From Pedosphaera parvula Ellin514 (lineage in GTDB: Bacteria > Verrucomicrobiota > Verrucomicrobiia > Limisphaerales > Pedosphaeraceae), in NCBI RefSeq assembly GCF_000172555.1, contig NZ_ABOX02000027.1:1-64000 (forward strand): a stretch of DNA of 64,000 nucleotides, read 5' to 3'. Shown here in pieces: positions 60,479 through 64,000 of the stretch. Numbering within the stretch: the first letter of the stretch is position 1; the number at the start of each line of letters is the position of its first letter. A program made the translations under genes and the position numbers. The notes under the pieces were generated by a model. It was not told where the DNA came from. It made no database searches and saw only the letters and a program-made list of their open reading frames with translations.

Positions 60479-61027
60479 ATGAGAGAGTATTCCAATTCGC
60501 GAGAGAAGATACTGCATGCCGCCGAAGAACTGGTAATGGAGGTCGGCGCAGGTCATCTGACCCTTGACGCGGTGGCAAGAAAGGCTGGCGTCAGCAAGGG
60601 GGGATTGATGTATAATTTTCCAACCAAAGAATCGCTGTTGGAAGGAATGATAGTTCGCCTGGTCACCTTTTGGAAGGAGAGCTATTTGAGGGCGGTAAAC
60701 GATTTTCCCAATACCGCGATTGGAAAATTGAAGGCGCAAATCAAAGCAGCCGTGACTCTAGATCCAAGATATCGCTGCGTAACGAACGCATTGCTGGCGG
60801 CATCGGCCAACGAGCCGAAATTAATGATCCCGGTGAAGAAGCATTATCGACAGGTGTTTGCTGAATTACAGGATGCCGGGATTGATTTTGAAACGGCGGC
60901 CGTGCTCCTGATGGCCGCGAGCGGCCTGTGCACCACGGAAATAATGGGTTGCTCACCCTTCTCGGGTGGCGAGAGAAGCGGAGTAATAGATCAGCTTTTA
61001 ACGATGGCCGATTCGGCCAGAGGTTAG
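60479..61027 (+). CDS. TetR-family transcriptional regulator
   Basis: 182 aa from the ATG at 60479; the longer frame from 60452 would translate through the operator and is rejected. The N-terminal helix-turn-helix REKILHAAEELVMEVGAGHLTLDAVARKAGVSKGGLMYNFPTKESLLEGMI is complete. The C-terminal domain (about 60-182) is a ligand pocket of TetR_C type (VTNALLAASANEPKLM). It lies 36 bp upstream of squalene-hopene cyclase on the same strand, with a candidate operator over its own promoter. It probably controls both genes; the ligand is unknown. Confidence 0.88.
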   Translation: MREYSNSREKILHAAEELVMEVGAGHLTLDAVARKAGVSKGGLMYNFPTKESLLEGMIVRLVTFWKESYLRAVNDFPNTAIGKLKAQIKAAVTLDPRYRCVTNALLAASANEPKLMIPVKKHYRQVFAELQDAGIDFETAAVLLMAASGLCTTEIMGCSPFSGGERSGVIDQLLTMADSARG

Positions 61028-61063
61028 CGGGAAACCTTAATCAGAAGAGTTTTCAGTCAAACG

Positions 61064-63019
61064 ATGAAATCAGAAGAAGTAACAATAAAGCCAGCCGTAG
61101 GTTTGGAGAAAGACGAACTGAATGCGGCAATCACCAGATCCCAAAGTTTTTTGCTCTGCGAGCAGAAACCGGAAGGCTATTGGGTGGGCGAGCTGATGGT
61201 TGATTCCACAATCGTTTCGGACACGATTGCTTATCATCACTGGAACGGCAAGGTGGACCCGGAATGGCAGCGGAAAGCGGTAAATCACATCCTTTCCATG
61301 CAACTGCCGGAAGGCGGTTGGAACATTTATCAGAATGGACCGCCCGAAGTGAATGCGACCATCAAGGCATACCTCGCCTTGAAGCTGGCGGGCATACCGA
61401 TTACCGATCCGCGCATGCTGAAGGCGCGTCAGGTGGCATTGACCCTGGGAGGTGTTCCACGCATGAATACCTTTTCGAAACTTTATCTGGCGCTCCTCGG
61501 GTTATGGCCGTGGAAGTATGTTCCGACCATTCCTTGCGAAGTATTGCTGCTGGGCAAATGGTTTCACGTGAACATTTGGGACATGAGCAACTGGAGTCGC
61601 GCCATGATTGTCCCGCTTGCCATCATTAACCATTACAAGCCGACACGGCCGGTGAAGGTTGATTTAAGCGAGCTCTTCCTGGAAGGGTTTCATGAACGCG
61701 ATCTGGCGTTGCCAAAGGATCCTCAGTCATTCACCTGGAGAAATTTTTTCCTGGGATTGGATCAGTTGCATAAGTTCGCAGAACTGTGGGTGAATGCAGG
61801 AATTCATCCGTTTCGTCGGTTGGCGTTGAAGAAATGCGAGCAATGGATGCTCGAACGCTTCGAAGGTTCGGATGGCTTGGCAGCCATTTTCCCGGCAATG
61901 CTTAACTCACTGATTGCTTTGAAGTCGCTTGGCTATCCGGATGATCATCCCGAAGTGTTGCGGGCCGAGCGTGAGTTAAAGAAATTGGAACATGAAACCA
62001 AGGACACGGTCCGTATTGAACCCTGTTTGTCGCCTGGTTGGGACACGGCCATTGCCGCAATGTGCCTGCGCGAATCGGGGGTTCCCGCCGAACACCCGCG
62101 TTTGAAAAAGGCGGGTGATTGGCTGGTGAATCGTGAAGTTCGTTTCAAAGCCGACTGGCATCACAAAAATCCGGTCGATGTCGAACCGAGCGGTTGGGTA
62201 TTCCAGTTCAATAACAAATGGAATCCCGACCTGGACGATACAGCCATGGTGTTGCTCGCACTCAGGTTGATTCCGACGGACCATCCGCGGCGTCGCGACG
62301 AAGCTTTTCAACGCGGATTGAAATGGCTGCTGGCCTTCCAATGTCGCGATGGCGGCTGGGCGGCCTACGACAAGGATTGCACCAAAAATATTTTGGAAAA
62401 AGTGCCGTTCGCAGATCACAACGCAATGCTCGATCCAGAGTGTGCGGACATAACGGCGCGTGTGCTGGAGTTGTTGGGATTCGAAGGTTATGCGCTCGAT
62501 CATCCGCAGGTGCAGGAAGCGGTGGAGTATTTGCGTGAGCATCAAGAAACTGATGGTTCGTGGTACGGGCGTTGGGGCGTGAATTACATCTACGGCACCT
62601 GGCAAACGTTGCGTGGTTTGTGGGCGTTAAAGATGGATATGAATCAACCGTGGCTCTTGAAAGCTCGAGACTGGTTGGAGAGCGTGCAATTGCCGGATGG
62701 CGGCTGGGGTGAGCGTTGCAACACCTACGATGATCCCGTGTTCAAGGGGCAAGGACCAAGCACGGCTTCGCAAACCGCATGGGCAGTCATGGCGCTTTGC
62801 ACTTTTGGCGATCCCAAACGGCCAAGTCTGGTGCGTGGAATTCAATATTTGATTGAGAATCAAAACGAAGATGGCTCCTGGACAGAGCTGGAGACCACCG
62901 GCACTGGATTCCCGCGCGTTTATTATTTGAAATACGACATCTACCGTAATACATGGCCGCTGCTGGCTATGGCCACCTATCGCAAGATGCTTGATCCGAA
63001 GGAAGTCAGGGTGAAGTAA
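61064..63019 (+). CDS. shc: squalene-hopene cyclase
   Basis: Membrane-associated enzyme cyclising squalene to hopene, the core of hopanoids. 651 aa, in the family range. The catalytic DXDD motif is DLDD at 389-392 in WNPDLDDTAMVL. Repeated QW motifs line the two alpha-barrels (QLPEGGWNIY, QCRDGGWAAYD, QETDGSWYGRWG, QLPDGGWGE, QNEDGSWTE). The MWxxR-like GTWQTLRGLWALK is present. No squalene synthase genes (hpnCDE) are beside it. Ends at a strong intrinsic terminator. Confidence 0.95.
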   Translation: MKSEEVTIKPAVGLEKDELNAAITRSQSFLLCEQKPEGYWVGELMVDSTIVSDTIAYHHWNGKVDPEWQRKAVNHILSMQLPEGGWNIYQNGPPEVNATIKAYLALKLAGIPITDPRMLKARQVALTLGGVPRMNTFSKLYLALLGLWPWKYVPTIPCEVLLLGKWFHVNIWDMSNWSRAMIVPLAIINHYKPTRPVKVDLSELFLEGFHERDLALPKDPQSFTWRNFFLGLDQLHKFAELWVNAGIHPFRRLALKKCEQWMLERFEGSDGLAAIFPAMLNSLIALKSLGYPDDHPEVLRAERELKKLEHETKDTVRIEPCLSPGWDTAIAAMCLRESGVPAEHPRLKKAGDWLVNREVRFKADWHHKNPVDVEPSGWVFQFNNKWNPDLDDTAMVLLALRLIPTDHPRRRDEAFQRGLKWLLAFQCRDGGWAAYDKDCTKNILEKVPFADHNAMLDPECADITARVLELLGFEGYALDHPQVQEAVEYLREHQETDGSWYGRWGVNYIYGTWQTLRGLWALKMDMNQPWLLKARDWLESVQLPDGGWGERCNTYDDPVFKGQGPSTASQTAWAVMALCTFGDPKRPSLVRGIQYLIENQNEDGSWTELETTGTGFPRVYYLKYDIYRNTWPLLAMATYRKMLDPKEVRVK

Positions 63020-63049
63020 CTTTCGAAGTTGAAAAGCTGTTGGGAATCA

Positions 63050-63076
63050 CGCGGGGGCTTTTGCCTCCGCGTTTTT
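63050..63076 (+). terminator. intrinsic terminator after shc
   Basis: CGCGGGGGC, loop TTTT, GCCTCCGCG (one G-T pair), then TTTTT at 63072-63076: a 9-bp stem with a T tract, 30 bp past the shc stop. It overlaps the stop codon of the convergent radical-SAM gene. Confidence 0.9.
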
Positions 63077-63941
63077 ATTGTCGAAGCGTTTGCCAATCTT
63101 CGGGGACGCGCTCCAGAACGCCGTCGCCAAATACGTCATAAAGGTTGAGCTTATTCATGTGCACATAGCCAATGTGACAGCCACAGGATGGCTGGGGGCA
63201 TGTGCGGGGAAGCAGGACTTTTTCAAAGCCTGGCTCGTAGATATTACCGATCGGATCGCGTATAAAATGACAACGGCGAATGACACCTTCACCATCCACC
63301 GAAATCACACTCTCGCCCGCATGGCATTCCAGTCCTGCGCTCGGATGGCGGGTATTATTAACAGGAAATAGCGGATCAATGCTGGTGAACCGTTTGATAA
63401 GTTCGGGCGTATAATAATCGGGGACACGCTTATAGGCATTAATCCAGAGATAAACGTTGGGGGCCAGTTCACGACGGAGTTCATCGATCTCCGATGCGTG
63501 CTCCTTCAGCCCAACGACACCGACGCTGTAACGCACACCTCTTTGGTCCAGTTTATGACATTGAGCCACGAACCGTTTGCGTGTGATTTCAGAAGGATGG
63601 AAGGTGGTCCACAAGGCAATTCGAGATTTGTTGCAATCCTCGATCCAATCCAAACGGCAGGAAAGATTCGTTTGAATGGCTATTTTCTTCACGTGCGGCA
63701 GGTGGCTGAGTTCGACAAAGGCGCGTTGATACCAGCGGCGAATGAGAGCCTCGCCCCAAGGAGTGAAGAGAATGGAAATGCGATCACCGGAGCGGGAGGA
63801 AACCCAACTCACAAAGCGAGTAAGTGCCTTTTCGTCAATCGCCAGTTGCGCGGCAGTCTCCTGGCGCTTGGCAAAAGGACAGTAGTCGCAACCATAGTTG
63901 CAACTCGAAAGGGGGCCACGATACAGGATCGACAGGTTCAT
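63075..63941 (-). CDS. STM4011-family radical SAM protein
   Basis: 288 aa. The radical-SAM cluster motif is CNYGCDYC (Cys14, Cys18 and Cys21) directly after MNLSILYRGPLSS, the typical opening of the STM4011 family. The C-terminal half has an auxiliary-cluster-like Cys set: ECHAGESVISVDGEGVIRRCHF and CPQPSCGCHIG. STM4011 belongs to a four-gene locus (STM4011-4014) of unknown function in Salmonella and many other bacteria. The ATG overlaps the upstream gene's stop by 4 bp (ATGA). Confidence 0.82.
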   Translation of the reverse strand: MNLSILYRGPLSSCNYGCDYCPFAKRQETAAQLAIDEKALTRFVSWVSSRSGDRISILFTPWGEALIRRWYQRAFVELSHLPHVKKIAIQTNLSCRLDWIEDCNKSRIALWTTFHPSEITRKRFVAQCHKLDQRGVRYSVGVVGLKEHASEIDELRRELAPNVYLWINAYKRVPDYYTPELIKRFTSIDPLFPVNNTRHPSAGLECHAGESVISVDGEGVIRRCHFIRDPIGNIYEPGFEKVLLPRTCPQPSCGCHIGYVHMNKLNLYDVFGDGVLERVPEDWQTLRQ

Positions 63942-64000
63942 TCCAGTTTGCAGTTGCGCATTAATTCCACGACCTGTGGAGAATAGAGCCAGGGGCCGAT
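63938..64000 (-). CDS. C-terminal end of the upstream coupled gene (possibly STM4012 family)
   Basis: The last 63 bases on the minus strand form an open frame reading IGPWLYSPQVVELMRNCKLE, then TGA overlapping the STM4011-type start. The gene continues beyond the window. In the known locus the coupled upstream gene is STM4012, another radical-SAM protein; that identity is inferred from order only. Confidence 0.5.
   Translation of the reverse strand: MGPWLYSPQVVELMRNCKLE

Noticed and set aside
1-64000. tRNA, rRNA, CRISPR arrays, prophage or insertion sequences
   Set aside because: Read on both strands; no clear candidate seen, though a tRNA covariance scan was not possible.

Overview
The window looks like chromosomal DNA of a Gram-negative, hopanoid-making soil or freshwater bacterium. 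A member of the Verrucomicrobiota (Pedosphaera-like) fits best. This is an inference from gene content: LptD and FadL-type outer-membrane proteins, an ECF sigma factor carrying a membrane-anchored C-terminal domain, an H-X9-DG-type pseudopilin, squalene-hopene cyclase, and divergent HEAT and DUF proteins. No 16S rRNA gene, tRNA, CRISPR array, transposase or phage gene was seen.

Region 1 (1-11.3 kb) is housekeeping: dihydroorotase (pyrC), two tandem secreted thioredoxin-like proteins, carA, an FHA protein, hemB, lptD, a metallophosphoesterase and a homocysteine methyltransferase/methylenetetrahydrofolate reductase fusion. Region 2 (11.4-20.1 kb) is a same-strand run of overlapping genes: an isoprenylcysteine-methyltransferase-like membrane enzyme, a ketoacyl synthase, two histidine kinases, a FadL-like porin and a receiver-kinase. 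No DNA-binding output protein is encoded there.

Region 3 (20.1-43.2 kb) is the centre of the window: a divergent nucleobase-catabolism island. The minus arm runs from 28.84 kb to 20.1 kb: dihydropyrimidine dehydrogenase PreA, (methyl)malonate-semialdehyde dehydrogenase, a small unknown, dihydropyrimidinase, a tiny S24/S26-like protein, an NCS1 permease, an AGXT2-like aminotransferase and urate oxidase. The plus arm runs from 28.97 kb to 42.2 kb: a beta-ureidopropionase-like amidohydrolase, OHCU decarboxylase, hydroxyisourate hydrolase, allantoate amidohydrolase, allantoinase, ureidoglycine aminohydrolase, a GAF protein, a ureidoglycolate amidohydrolase, malate synthase and a fused xanthine dehydrogenase, with xdhC convergent at the end. 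Adenine deaminase lies 5 kb further on. Together the genes can take adenine, hypoxanthine or xanthine through urate, allantoin, allantoate, ureidoglycine and ureidoglycolate to glyoxylate, CO2 and ammonia without making urea, as plants do. They can also take uracil or thymine to beta-alanine or beta-aminoisobutyrate. The AGXT2-like transaminase can join the two arms (beta-alanine plus glyoxylate gives malonate semialdehyde plus glycine). Acetyl-CoA from malonate semialdehyde can meet glyoxylate at malate synthase. Two inverted repeats lie in the 122-bp divergent intergenic region.

Region 4 (43.2-53.3 kb) is more plastic. It holds two copies of a decayed, internally deleted NCS2 permease gene flanking an ECF sigma factor and a pseudopilin, a second orphan copy of the sigma-factor upstream sequence, a HEAT-repeat protein, adenine deaminase, a zinc-ribbon membrane protein apparently frameshifted by a perfect 38-bp tandem duplication, small membrane proteins, a CHAD protein and a 51-residue zinc-ribbon/membrane protein. 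Region 5 (53.5-64 kb) holds a c-di-AMP (ydaO-type) riboswitch with an adjoining intrinsic terminator in front of a KimA-like potassium transporter. It also holds DUF4855, ATP-grasp, esterase/SMP-30 and PfpI-family proteins, a TetR regulator paired with squalene-hopene cyclase, and the start of an STM4011-type radical-SAM locus that leaves the window.
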